Origin: Deltaproteobacteria bacterium
GTDB lineage: Bacteria > Desulfobacterota > Binatia > UBA9968
Direction of reading: 5' to 3'
Length of the DNA stretch: 64,000 bases
Assembly (NCBI GenBank): GCA_005879605.1
Contig: VBKE01000018.1
Coordinates: 560 to 64,559 of the forward strand
Shown: piece after piece, positions 41,478 through 50,770 of the stretch
Numbering within the stretch: the stretch's first letter is position 1
How the letters are laid out: each line of letters opens with the position of its first letter
Program-made: the position numbers and the translations under genes
Notes under the pieces: model-generated
The model's database searches: none
Told to the model about the DNA's origin: nothing
Seen by the model: the letters and a program-made list of their open reading frames with translations, nothing else

Positions 41478-41876
41478 TCATTCCATCTTGATGCCCATCC
41501 CGGTGTTGTGATGGATTTCCAGTTTGTTACCGTCGGGATCCAGAAAGTAGGCTTGCGGCCCCCAGAACACGCCGTCTTGGCGGTTCTCCACGTTGAATAC
41601 CTCCACTCCATTTTTCCGCAAAAATTCCACCGCGGGCTCGAAGTCCTCGGCCGCCACTTTGAAGGCGTGATGAACGGGGGTGTTTTTATCAGAGTCGTAT
41701 TTCAAAGGAGCGTCGCCCTTCGCCAAGATCAAAAAATCACCGCCACACATCAGAAAGACCATCCGCGGGGTTTTTTGCACAATTTTCATCCCCAGTAGCT
41801 CGCTGTAAAATTTCCCGCTTCGCTCCAGGTCTGTCACTGGCAAACTGAAATGAACCACACCTTGGGTCTTAATCAT
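41478..41876 (-). CDS. VOC-family (glyoxalase/fosfomycin-resistance-like) protein
   Basis: 132 residues with two VOC modules: GVVHFSLPVTDLERSGKFYS with the first metal histidine, PVHHAFKVAAEDFEPAVEFL with the second, GPQAYFLDPDGNKLEIHHNT with the C-terminal Glu. Substrate unknown; related proteins include dioxygenases and fosfomycin-modifying enzymes. GGAGG lies seven bases before the ATG. It is not closely related to the VOC gene at 26532 (different lengths and motifs). Confidence 0.82.
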   Translation of the reverse strand: MIKTQGVVHFSLPVTDLERSGKFYSELLGMKIVQKTPRMVFLMCGGDFLILAKGDAPLKYDSDKNTPVHHAFKVAAEDFEPAVEFLRKNGVEVFNVENRQDGVFWGPQAYFLDPDGNKLEIHHNTGMGIKME

Positions 41877-42095
41877 GGCCTACCTCCTGGCGGCGAAAAA
41901 CCGCTAGCGTCTCCGAACTGAATTGATTCCCGTCCCCGGTCATCTTCGCGCTTCAATAGCTCTCTTCGAGTTGAGTTACAAGCTCGGTAGCAAACGTCGA
42001 GAGGACACCCTGAGCGCAGGCTCGAGTTTGCTGCAAGGACGCGTCGAGGAACTGAAATGAATTCGCGGAAAGCTCGCCAAAACGTAAGGCTTAGC

Positions 42096-42200
42096 TTACA
42101 GGATCTCCTCGCCAGCGCCGAACTTGCTGCCGGCGCCGATCGTGCGCGCTTCCAGTTCGGTGAGATTGACGACGTGCGAGTGTCGACGCGATTCAGCCAT
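42096..42200 (-). pseudogene. Remnant of a cupin gene
   Basis: 34 codons from an ATG at 42200 with a perfect AAGGAGGT: MAESRRHSHVVNLTELEART, then IGAGSKFGAGEEIL and a stop. This is the leader of a cupin family whose proteins start with VVNLDEVE and KGSKFG before the metal-binding barrel. The barrel is missing; downstream sequence to 41877 carries no recognisable continuation in any frame. Confidence 0.4.
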
Positions 42201-42446
42201 AGTCTACCTCCTTATGCACGATTCATTTTTGCACGTATGGAACCGGGATCAAGGCTGGCATTCGCATACGCGATATGGCACGTTGCCTTTCGATACCAAG
42301 AGAGCTTTCGGCGACACCGTGAACTCCGGTCCTGCAAGGCAGTACTGGAGCTTAATGGATATGAATGGATATGATGGAGGGACGTGAAGATTCCGGAGAG
42401 ATACTTGGGGGCGATGAACGCAAACGTATTTAGGAACGGGTATACC

Positions 42447-42608
42447 TTACCTTTTAAACGCGAATCGCATGCCAAGCTCTGACACGGCTACCTGGTTATT
42501 TAGCGACGTGAAGCCCACCCCCGATGGGAATGGATCTGCCGACAGCAGGGCAAGCAATGAAATGATAACGAAAAGGATTGCGAAGACTGTCGCCGAGATA
42601 TCTTTCAT
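42447..42608 (-). CDS. 53-residue exported or membrane peptide
   Basis: Starts MKDISATVFAILFVIISLLA with a hydrophobic segment of about 18 residues and a possible signal-peptidase site at LLSADP; the short mature part is GVGFTSLNNQVAVSELGMRF and a basic end. AAGGAGT lies four bases before the ATG, a strong ribosome-binding site. No family recognised. It stands alone in a 590-base gap before tamA, on the opposite strand, so it may be divergently transcribed from tamA. The rest of the gap (41877-42795) shows no other gene. Confidence 0.5.
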   Translation of the reverse strand: MKDISATVFAILFVIISLLALLSADPFPSGVGFTSLNNQVAVSELGMRFAFKR

Positions 42609-42795
42609 AACGACTCCTTTTTCTTTGGGGTTCGCTCAAGTGATAGACGATTTTCCCGCAGAGGAGTTTACGTCAACGCGCGAATTTCAGCCTGAAATGA
42701 TCAATAACGCCAAAAATGGTCACCAAATTACCTTGGAACGCCTTTTTCAAGTGGTATAGTGGGTTATGAGGTTTTTGTCCTGCTGGAGATAAGCC

Positions 42796-44634
42796 GTGCT
42801 GCGACTGGGGTACGGCATCCTCTGGGCTTTTGTTGTCTGCTTCATCCTTCGATCTTCACCTTTACTCGCCTTGCCTGTTGAGGAGCTGGACCCCAACCGC
42901 GAATGGCGCATCAAAGATCTAAACATCTCCGACAACGAACAGGTGGGGTCTTCAGAGTTGCAAGATGTTTTATCCACCAAGACGCGTCCCTGGTATGCTC
43001 CATGGCGGTCTCGGCCGGTTTTCGACCCCGCAGTCTTTGCTTCCGATCTTGAACGCATCCCTCGATTCTATCAAGACAAAGGATACTACGAGGCGAAGGT
43101 GAGTCACGATCTGACAGTCGACGAAAAAGAAGGCCTGGTGACGGCCAATATCCAAATCAGCGAGGGAGAGCCCATTCGCGTGGCGCAAATCTCGGTAGAT
43201 ATAGTCGATGCGCCTGAATTAAAAACGGAATTGCAAGCGCTTCTCCCGAAACTTCCTCTCCGCGAGGGAGAAATTTTTGCGGTGGACGCCTATCAGCGAA
43301 CGGAATCCCAATTAAAAGAATTCTTTTACGACAAGAGCCGCGCGGCGATTACCATTCAGCGAAAAGCCGAAGTTATTCTCGACCGGCATGCGGCTAATGT
43401 TTCTTATATCCTGAACGCTGGGCCGGAAACGCAATTCGGCGCAACCACGGTGGAAGGGCTGAAGGACGTCGAGCAGTCTATTGTCTTGCAGGAATTGACG
43501 TACAAGCCCGGTGAATCGTTCTCGGGCGCGGCGCTCAGGAACACAGAAAAGAATCTTCGGGAGCTCGATTTGTTCAGCCAAATCCTCATTGAGCCGCAAC
43601 CCTCCCCTCCCGATACCGTCGTCCCGGTCAAAATACGGCTTGAGGAGAAACCGCCGCGCGAAATCAAGGTGGGACTCGGCTATGGCACCGAGGAGCAGTT
43701 ACGCGGGCAGGTCCGCTGGCGCAACAACAACTGGCTCGGCGGGGCGCGACGACTCGAAGTCGGAGTCAAGGCCTCGTTTATCGCGCGCGAACTGGACCTC
43801 CATTTTCTTCAACCCCATTTCCTCAGCCCCGAGAACCGTTTTATGGTCAATCTTGGGCCTCAGCAGTTCGACGAACCGGGATACTTCCTGAATGCAACCC
43901 GTCTCCAGCCCAGGCTAGAGCGCAAGTTTTCCGATCGGCTGACCGGTTTTTTAGGATATCGTCTCGAATACGATAACTTAACCCATGTTCCTGCCGCATC
44001 GCTACGAGCTCTCGGACCGTTCGACAAAAAGGGGCTGCTTTCCGGTCTGTCGGCGGGCTTTCTATGGAACCACGCTAACGATCCGCTCAACCCCACGACG
44101 GGCTGGGTCCTTTCGTTTGCCGCAGAAGAAGTGGGCGGATTTCTCGGCGGCCGATTTGATTTTTACAAACTGCAAAGCGAGATCAAAGGTTACTATCCGC
44201 TAGCCGAGAAGACCGTGTTCGCGTCCCGCTTGAAAATAGGCTTCGCGGAGCCGTTGCATGGCGGCGAGGAGGTGCCCATTTTCGAGCGCTTTTACTCCGG
44301 TGGGAGCGCCAGCGTGCGCGGCTATGGCCGCAGCCGTTTAGGGCCGTTATCGACCTCGGATGATCCCTTGGGGGGACGAAGCTTGATCGAGGGATCGTTC
44401 GAACTCCGCCAGCAGTTTACGGAAAAAATCGGCGGAGCGCTGTTCGTCGATTTCGGGCAGGTATCGCTCCGATCATTTGACGTTCCCGTTGATGATCTAA
44501 GGTTCTCTGCGGGTGTTGGCGGCCGTTATACAACCCCGGCGGGGCCGGTACGCCTTGACCTCGGGTTTCCCTTCCGCCCGCCGAACGGTGACCGAGCCTG
44601 GCAGATTCATTTCAGCATAGGCCAGTCCTTTTAG
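42796..44634 (+). CDS. tamA: TamA/BamA-family outer-membrane protein
   Basis: 612 residues, close to TamA. Signal peptide (1-26), three POTRA-like domains (residues 35-290: IKDLNISDNEQVGSSELQDV, GEPIRVAQISVDIVDAPELK, QFGATTVEGLKDVEQSIVLQ), then a 16-strand beta-barrel ending IHFSIGQSF with a terminal aromatic. The barrel has the conserved VRGYGR motif of loop 6 (SGGSASVRGYGRSRLGPLS). It starts at a GTG with GGAG eight bases upstream. With TamB it moves phospholipids or assembles some outer-membrane proteins. tamB follows after nine bases. Confidence 0.88.
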   Translation: MLRLGYGILWAFVVCFILRSSPLLALPVEELDPNREWRIKDLNISDNEQVGSSELQDVLSTKTRPWYAPWRSRPVFDPAVFASDLERIPRFYQDKGYYEAKVSHDLTVDEKEGLVTANIQISEGEPIRVAQISVDIVDAPELKTELQALLPKLPLREGEIFAVDAYQRTESQLKEFFYDKSRAAITIQRKAEVILDRHAANVSYILNAGPETQFGATTVEGLKDVEQSIVLQELTYKPGESFSGAALRNTEKNLRELDLFSQILIEPQPSPPDTVVPVKIRLEEKPPREIKVGLGYGTEEQLRGQVRWRNNNWLGGARRLEVGVKASFIARELDLHFLQPHFLSPENRFMVNLGPQQFDEPGYFLNATRLQPRLERKFSDRLTGFLGYRLEYDNLTHVPAASLRALGPFDKKGLLSGLSAGFLWNHANDPLNPTTGWVLSFAAEEVGGFLGGRFDFYKLQSEIKGYYPLAEKTVFASRLKIGFAEPLHGGEEVPIFERFYSGGSASVRGYGRSRLGPLSTSDDPLGGRSLIEGSFELRQQFTEKIGGALFVDFGQVSLRSFDVPVDDLRFSAGVGGRYTTPAGPVRLDLGFPFRPPNGDRAWQIHFSIGQSF

Positions 44635-44643
44635 GAGGCGACA

Positions 44644-47600
44644 ATGCCAAAAAAGCTGTTGCGTTGGGTTTCCTGGTCCGTCGGAATACTTCTTGTGTTG
44701 GTATTCGTGGCTGCGCTCGGCGTCCACTATTATACTCGCACCCCGCAGTTTCGCGCTTTGCTGCGCGCGAAAATCTTGGCCGCCGCCAACGATGCGCTAA
44801 ATGGCGAACTGCGGTTCAAAGAGATTACGGGCTCGGTCTGGCGGGATCTCGAATTCCATGACTTTGCCATCGTGCAGAACGGCGAGACAATCTTGTCCGC
44901 TCCCGTCGTTTCGATCGATGTCGGCCTTTGGGGCCAGGTGATTGCATTTTTAAGCGCGTCAACCATTCGCATCGGGCAAATCGATATAGTCGAACCGGAG
45001 CTGAAACTGGTGCAAGACGAGGAGAAAAATTGGAATCTCGCCAAGTTGGTTAAGAAACAAGATAAGCCGGAGGAGCCTGGGCAGCAGCCGCGGAGCATGA
45101 CGATTTCGTTGCGTAATATCCGCATAAAAGACGGCAAGCTTCAGGCGCGCACGGCCGACGGCAAAGAGGCACGCATCACCGCGCTTTCGGGAGAAGCTGA
45201 TATCGATTTGCCGCCTTCCGGTCCCGAGATAAATTTAAACAAACTGGGTTTCGCGCTTTCCTCTTCCGGCGTACCGGACAGCACGTGGTCGACTGCGCTG
45301 TCGTTGAAGCAGAATGACAAGACGTCGTCCCTCGAAATAAAGGGATTGAGTATTGCCACCGCCCGGTCTCGCCTGGATATCAGCGGCACGATTGATAATT
45401 TCTCCTCGCCTATAACCAAGTTGAGCCTCGACTTAACGAGACTTTCCGCGGAAGAAATCAGGCAGCTATCACCAGCTGTTCCTTTGCGAGAGGACATTGC
45501 TGGAAGAATTCGCGCATCGGGTCCGTTATCGGCGCTACAGGTCTCCGCAACGTTCACAGCGCCCAGCGGCCAGGTGGTGACCTCCACCGTGGCCAATTTG
45601 AAAGGGGAGAAACCCGAGGCGCAGGGCAGTTTGGAGCTCAAAGAATTTGTCGTTGATCGAGTGCTGGCTTTGTCGGGAGTCAAAGGAAAGGTAAACGCGC
45701 AAGTCGCCTTTAAGGGAGGTTCTCTCGATGACGCTCAGGCTTCACTGCAGGGCCGCGTCTCGGGTTTGGCCTTTCAAGAATGGACCATCGGCCAGATGAC
45801 TCTGTCGAGTCAACTGCAAAACCGACGCGTTGCTTTTACCGCGCAGTCCGAGGAGAAAAATGGAACCGCCGAGCTTCAGGCCGCCGTCGTGCTCTCCGAC
45901 ACGCCAAGCTACGAGGCGAATCTACGAACTCGCGCGTTCGATCTCAAAAAGATCGCCGCGCAAAAACCTGGACTGCCAGCGGCAAAAATCAATATTGATG
46001 CCTGGGTCAAGGGGAGTGGGACGAAGCCTGAGACAATGCAGGCCGATACGCGGCTTACACTAACCGGGTCAGAGATCAACGGCATTCAGCTCGATCAAGC
46101 GCGGGCCGAAGGATCCCTGAGAAATGGCACCCTGGTTTTAAAGGAAGTCCGCCTCGCGGCGGACGGCTCGACCCTTAACGCCAATGGAACCATCGCTTCC
46201 GTGGCACAAAACGCCAAGGGTCGAATCACCTATGGTCTCAACGCGAAGGATATCAATCCCTGGTTGAAGCTCGCCGGAATCGACGCTAGCGGCAGCCTCA
46301 AAATTGACGGCAGCATCGCCGGTTCCTTGCAAGCTCCGCAGCTGGACGGCAAGGCGAATTTCAATCAGTTGCAGATGGCGGCCCATCGGGTACAGAGCGG
46401 CAGCCTTCGATGGACGCTCGCCGGCTCGCGCAGCAATTCCTGGCAAGGCAAAATCGATCTGGCCGCCCAACACGTAACCGCCGGCATTTCACTCCCGAGC
46501 CTGGAGGCGCACGTGAATGTGGACGGGACGCGCCCGGCCGCGCTCACCGCCGACATCGTCGCACGGGACGTCGACCAGCGGATCCAACGCATCAACGGCC
46601 GCGTGACTCAGTCCGGCGAACGCACCGAAATCGCACTCCAACAATTGAGCCTGCAGCTGCCTGACGGACCCTGGCGCAACGCCAGGCCCGCTCGTTTTGT
46701 GGTCGCGGGAAAGAACGTCACCGTAGATGAATTGGTTTTGCAGCGCGAGACACAAACTCTGAACGTCAAGGGAGCTTTCGGACTCGAGGGGCCGCAGGAC
46801 CTCGCGGTCCGGGTAAACGGCTTTTCACTCGCCGATCTCCGTCCGTATTTGAAAGGCGTGCCGGACATTAATGGCAGCTTGGCTTTGACCCTACAGGTTA
46901 AGGGGAGCGCGACCCAACCGTTGATCGACTCAACCATGAGCGTTGATAAATTGAGCGTCGCAGGTCAAAACTATGCCGGCCTGACGGCGCAGAGTTCGTA
47001 TCAAAAAGAGCGCCTCAGCATTGATCTGCGCCTGCTGCAGGACAAAGCCCATGGATTGAACGTCAAAGGAACGCTACCGGTATATATCGGTTGGGGAGGA
47101 GACCGATCGATAGCTGTGACCGGAGACTCCAATTTGCGGATTCAATCAGACGGCTTGAATCCCACATTCGTGAGCGCCTTCAGTAAAGAGATCGATAACC
47201 TTCAGGGCAGCCTGAGTATGGACGTTGTTTTGCGCGGCCCGCTGCAGGCTCTTGCGCCAAACGGAACCATCCAGTTTCAAAACGGCGCGGTCAGAGTCCG
47301 GCCCGTGGGGCTCTCGCTGAGCGAGATTGCTTTACAGGCCGATTTGACTCCCGGCGCGATCCAGATCAGTCGGCTTACCGCGCGGTCGGGCGGCGGGCAA
47401 CTGAACGGAACCGGTCGGTTGACTGTCAAGGGCAGCAGCATCACCAATATCGCCGCCAATTTAAAAACCCAGGATTTGCAAGTGATCAATACGCAGGAGT
47501 ACAAAGCCAACGCATCAGGAAATCTGGCGGCATCGGGCAATTTGCAAGAGCCGGTTGTTCGCGGCGATCTAACCGTGAAAGGCACTTTACGTCCCGATAT

Positions 47601-48480
47601 GGGAATGCTGAAAGGCCGCGGCGGAAAGGCCGCCCAGGACACCACTATCGTGGTGGTCCAAAACGAAAGCCAGCTGGCCGGGGAGCCAGCAGAGGCGCGC
47701 GAGAAAGACAGCGGCGGAAAGGGCGGTTCCAGTTCACAAGAGCAAGACTCGCTTTTTCAGCGCCTGCGCCTCGATGTGGCGGCCGGGATTTCTCGAGGCA
47801 CCTGGATTTACCTGGACGAAGGTTCCGTTGAAGTGACGGGACAATTGAGAATCAAAAAAGAGCCCAAAGAGCAATTAACCGTCGCCGGCAACGTCCAGGG
47901 CAACCATGGTTGGTATTCGTTTCAGGGTCGCAGGTTCCAGATGGAAAAAGCCGAATTGCTCTTTACCGGAGGAAGTCAGATCGACCCCGGCCTGGACATT
48001 GTCGCCCGCTACAAGGTTTCTCAATACCAGGTTGATTTGGTAATCGGCGGCATTGCTAGCAAACCAACCCTCACGTTGCGCAGCAATCCTTCGTTGGAGC
48101 AAGCCGAAATCCTCTCCGTGCTGTTGTTCGGTAAACCGACTGCAGATTTAAACCAGGGTGAAAAGAACGCGCTGCAAAGCCAGGCTTTGAAAACAGCCGC
48201 GAACTTTATCAGTTCCGACTTGAGACAATCCGTCGCCAGCAAGCTCGGAGTGGACACCCTGGAGTTTGGCGTCGGCGACAACCTGAGCGGTGGAGAGGTA
48301 TCAGCGGGGAAATACGTCACTCAGGATGTGTTCGTCTCGACCAAACAGCAGCTTGGAGGCGAACAACAGCAGCAGGAATATGCCATTGAATATGACCTAG
48401 CGCCCAACTGGCAATTGAGAAGCTCGACAAGCCCGCAGGGCAAGAGCGGATCCGATATTTTTTGGCGCAAGCGCTATTGA
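44644..48480 (+). CDS. tamB: TamB (DUF490/AsmA-like translocation and assembly protein)
   Basis: 1,278 residues, the usual TamB length. One N-terminal anchor (residues 8-27, RWVSWSVGILLVLVFVAALG), a long series of beta-rich repeats forming a hydrophobic groove, and the C-terminal DUF490 domain with WYSFQGRRFQMEKAELLFTG, DIVARYKVSQYQV, NPSLEQAEILSVLLFGKPTA and the last segment EYDLAPNWQLRSSTSPQGKS. It spans the periplasm from the inner membrane to TamA and carries phospholipid to the outer membrane. GGAGG six bases before the ATG. The best pairing partner is tamA directly upstream. Confidence 0.9.
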   Translation: MPKKLLRWVSWSVGILLVLVFVAALGVHYYTRTPQFRALLRAKILAAANDALNGELRFKEITGSVWRDLEFHDFAIVQNGETILSAPVVSIDVGLWGQVIAFLSASTIRIGQIDIVEPELKLVQDEEKNWNLAKLVKKQDKPEEPGQQPRSMTISLRNIRIKDGKLQARTADGKEARITALSGEADIDLPPSGPEINLNKLGFALSSSGVPDSTWSTALSLKQNDKTSSLEIKGLSIATARSRLDISGTIDNFSSPITKLSLDLTRLSAEEIRQLSPAVPLREDIAGRIRASGPLSALQVSATFTAPSGQVVTSTVANLKGEKPEAQGSLELKEFVVDRVLALSGVKGKVNAQVAFKGGSLDDAQASLQGRVSGLAFQEWTIGQMTLSSQLQNRRVAFTAQSEEKNGTAELQAAVVLSDTPSYEANLRTRAFDLKKIAAQKPGLPAAKINIDAWVKGSGTKPETMQADTRLTLTGSEINGIQLDQARAEGSLRNGTLVLKEVRLAADGSTLNANGTIASVAQNAKGRITYGLNAKDINPWLKLAGIDASGSLKIDGSIAGSLQAPQLDGKANFNQLQMAAHRVQSGSLRWTLAGSRSNSWQGKIDLAAQHVTAGISLPSLEAHVNVDGTRPAALTADIVARDVDQRIQRINGRVTQSGERTEIALQQLSLQLPDGPWRNARPARFVVAGKNVTVDELVLQRETQTLNVKGAFGLEGPQDLAVRVNGFSLADLRPYLKGVPDINGSLALTLQVKGSATQPLIDSTMSVDKLSVAGQNYAGLTAQSSYQKERLSIDLRLLQDKAHGLNVKGTLPVYIGWGGDRSIAVTGDSNLRIQSDGLNPTFVSAFSKEIDNLQGSLSMDVVLRGPLQALAPNGTIQFQNGAVRVRPVGLSLSEIALQADLTPGAIQISRLTARSGGGQLNGTGRLTVKGSSITNIAANLKTQDLQVINTQEYKANASGNLAASGNLQEPVVRGDLTVKGTLRPDMGMLKGRGGKAAQDTTIVVVQNESQLAGEPAEAREKDSGGKGGSSSQEQDSLFQRLRLDVAAGISRGTWIYLDEGSVEVTGQLRIKKEPKEQLTVAGNVQGNHGWYSFQGRRFQMEKAELLFTGGSQIDPGLDIVARYKVSQYQVDLVIGGIASKPTLTLRSNPSLEQAEILSVLLFGKPTADLNQGEKNALQSQALKTAANFISSDLRQSVASKLGVDTLEFGVGDNLSGGEVSAGKYVTQDVFVSTKQQLGGEQQQQEYAIEYDLAPNWQLRSSTSPQGKSGSDIFWRKRY

Positions 48481-48556
48481 TTTGCTTCGGCGAAAATCTG
48501 CATTGACTGAGCTGCGCGTTTAGAAAAACCGGTTGGCAGATCCACCCACGAGGGGT

Positions 48557-50464
48557 TTATTTGATACGCGCAAAAAAGGCGTCTTCCTCATGGACGTATC
48601 CCTGAATCCCAGGGTCATTCAATGAGCGAACACGAAAATACTCGCCGCTTTTATTTTCTACCCTGACCCAGGTGCCGGGCCGAAGAGTTGTTATGATCTC
48701 GGCATTCGTTTGTGGCTTATCACGAACGAAAGAATCTTCCACGACCTCGAAGTTTCCCAAATTCCGCGGTTGTCCTTTTATTGCAGGCTTTTGACGATCA
48801 AGCTGAGTTGGTTCATTTTTAAGCGTGGCGAGCTGCGGTTCGACCTGCTGCGCCTTTGAGCTGTCTGCTGTTCTGGCTGTCGTTGGGCGGCTCGCGGCCC
48901 GCGTCACAGAGCCTTTTGGCGTTTGAGGCTCGGGAGGTTTTTTCGACACGGGAACCGGTGCGACGTTCTTGCTCTGTTTTGGCTTTTCTAGCTCTTGGCT
49001 GATTGCCGGCGGTGTTTCAACCGCGGGCGCTGGATTGTCAGAGGGCTCAGTCCATTTGGTTGGTCCCACGTCGCTAGAATCGGCTAAGCGAAGATTGGAA
49101 CGATTGTCCTCAGAAGTCTTCGGAATCAGTTTGACCTGTTTTAGACTCTTCCATTGTGAGCCGACAAACTCTCCCATCCGTACAGCCAAAACCGAAAGAT
49201 AGTCTCTGCCTTTACGAGACAGGTCTCCCGCCTTTGCGCCTAACTGCAAAATATAGTTTGTGCTTTGGATCGAAAGGTCTTCTGCCTTCACTGCTGAATC
49301 CGCAAGATACTCTTCGGTTCTTTGAGAAAAGTCTTTGACCTGCACAGTCAGGCCTGAAAGATAATCTTTGCCCGGGCGAGAAAAGGCTTCCAACCTCACG
49401 GCTAGGTCTGATAGATAATTTTTGCTTTGCGAAGAATATGAAACCGTCCCGATGCCACCCAGTAAGACTACGCCGAGCAAGATAGCGATTCCCAGCCCCG
49501 TTAGGCTGCGCTTCTGATGAAGCTCTGCGCGGGGTTGTCCTTCTCTGCCCACAAAAAATTCTTCAAACTCCGGCGGCCGCTGGTCCTCCACTCTAGCCTC
49601 AACTCGGCGCTCGGGTATTTTAAAATCCATTGGAGGCGCCGCTTTAATCGGCCGCGGCGCGCCGAGTTGGAGATCACGCGCCACCTCTTCAACCATCTCC
49701 GCCGAAACTTTTCTTTTGGAAGCTGCATAGGCAATCAACAGAGCGTTGTCGCAAATCACGTTGATGAGCCGGGGAATCCCTTTCGAATAGAGAGTAATCC
49801 TCTCGACCGCGTCTCGATCAAACAGCTCTTTGCCCTCATAACCCACCGTCTTGAGCCGATGATTCATGTAGGGAATTATCTCGTGGCGTCCAAGCGGAGC
49901 GAGCCGGCAGCGGATCCCGACCCGCTGCTTCAGCTGGCGCAGACCGGGTTGATCCAGCCTTTCGTCCAGCTCGGGTTGTCCCATCAGCACAATCTGGATG
50001 AGCTTGTCCTTATCGGTCTCGAAATTCGAAAGCAACCTGAGCTCTTCGAGCACCTCATCGCTTAGGTCTTGAGCTTCATCAACCAGCAGAGCAACAATGT
50101 GATCTTTTTTGAGCTGTTCGATCAAATAATCATTGAGCCGCCCCATCAGCGTAAGCCGGTCTTCCGCGGAGTTCGATATTCCCAGGTCGTTCAAGATGAA
50201 TCGGAGTAGTTCGGTAAAGCTGAGCTTAGGATTGAAGATAAAGGCGGTATGGATCGTTGACTCTACACTGTGCATGAATATTTTGAGCAGCGTGGTCTTT
50301 CCGGTCCCCACCTCACCGGTGATGACGACGAAGCCCTTCCGCGACTCGATGCCGTAACGCAGACTGGCAAAGGCCTCGTGATAAAGAGGATTGGCATAAA
50401 AAAAGCGCGGGTCGGGTGTGACACTGAAAGGGACATCCGAAAATCCAAAGTGCTCAGTGTACAT
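48557..50464 (-). CDS. ExeA/MshM-like AAA ATPase with SH3 domain
   Basis: 635 residues. N-terminal AAA ATPase of the general-secretion ExeA type: FGFSDVPFSVTPDPRFFYAN, Walker A GEVGTGKT, Walker B ALLVDEAQDL, and GIPRLINVICDNALLIAYA. One membrane helix (residues 332-350, GIAILLGVVLLGGIGTVSY). Then four or five imperfect 22-residue repeats (K-Y/D-YLS-LAV-R/K-E-FS-R) of about 100 residues, a Pro/Lys-rich linker, and a C-terminal bacterial SH3 domain (EVVEDSFVRDKPQTNAEIIT) that may bind peptidoglycan. ATP-driven opening of the wall for an exported machine is the family idea. The partner (ExeB, pilus or type II secretion) is not in the window. Confidence 0.82.
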   Translation of the reverse strand: MYTEHFGFSDVPFSVTPDPRFFYANPLYHEAFASLRYGIESRKGFVVITGEVGTGKTTLLKIFMHSVESTIHTAFIFNPKLSFTELLRFILNDLGISNSAEDRLTLMGRLNDYLIEQLKKDHIVALLVDEAQDLSDEVLEELRLLSNFETDKDKLIQIVLMGQPELDERLDQPGLRQLKQRVGIRCRLAPLGRHEIIPYMNHRLKTVGYEGKELFDRDAVERITLYSKGIPRLINVICDNALLIAYAASKRKVSAEMVEEVARDLQLGAPRPIKAAPPMDFKIPERRVEARVEDQRPPEFEEFFVGREGQPRAELHQKRSLTGLGIAILLGVVLLGGIGTVSYSSQSKNYLSDLAVRLEAFSRPGKDYLSGLTVQVKDFSQRTEEYLADSAVKAEDLSIQSTNYILQLGAKAGDLSRKGRDYLSVLAVRMGEFVGSQWKSLKQVKLIPKTSEDNRSNLRLADSSDVGPTKWTEPSDNPAPAVETPPAISQELEKPKQSKNVAPVPVSKKPPEPQTPKGSVTRAASRPTTARTADSSKAQQVEPQLATLKNEPTQLDRQKPAIKGQPRNLGNFEVVEDSFVRDKPQTNAEIITTLRPGTWVRVENKSGEYFRVRSLNDPGIQGYVHEEDAFFARIK

Positions 50465-50770
50465 AACGCTTACCCGCGGCTAGAAAAGACCCCTTTTCAT
50501 CTCTAAAAAAGCCCCCGGCCCGTGCGGACGCATGTTATCTCTTTAAATCCCTGATTATGAGACAGGCAAGGCCAATGCCAACGGCGGGTTACCGCTTCTA
50601 AGTTGTTGACTATCAAGAAGATCAGATTGGGGGGAAAGATCCGGACGTGAAGGAAATCTCCTTCGCCGCCAAATACCTACACCAAGGAACCGTCCCCTTT
50701 CTTTCTACGGTTTCTGGTTTATTACCCGGCGTTGTGGGGCACTGATCCGAGACGGTAACCAGTGCGGCAA
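50465..50770. other. Non-coding gap
   Basis: 306 bases between two minus-strand genes. I see no gene. The sequence has a G-rich stretch (ATTGGGGGGAAAG near 50628) and a possible TTGACT box near 50602 on the plus strand; no matching gene follows in that direction. It may hold the upstream promoter of the ExeA-like gene. Confidence 0.35.

Noticed and set aside
42057-42374. Plus-strand open frames in the gap before tamA
   Set aside because: They overlap the cupin remnant that has a perfect ribosome-binding site on the minus strand, and they show no domain.
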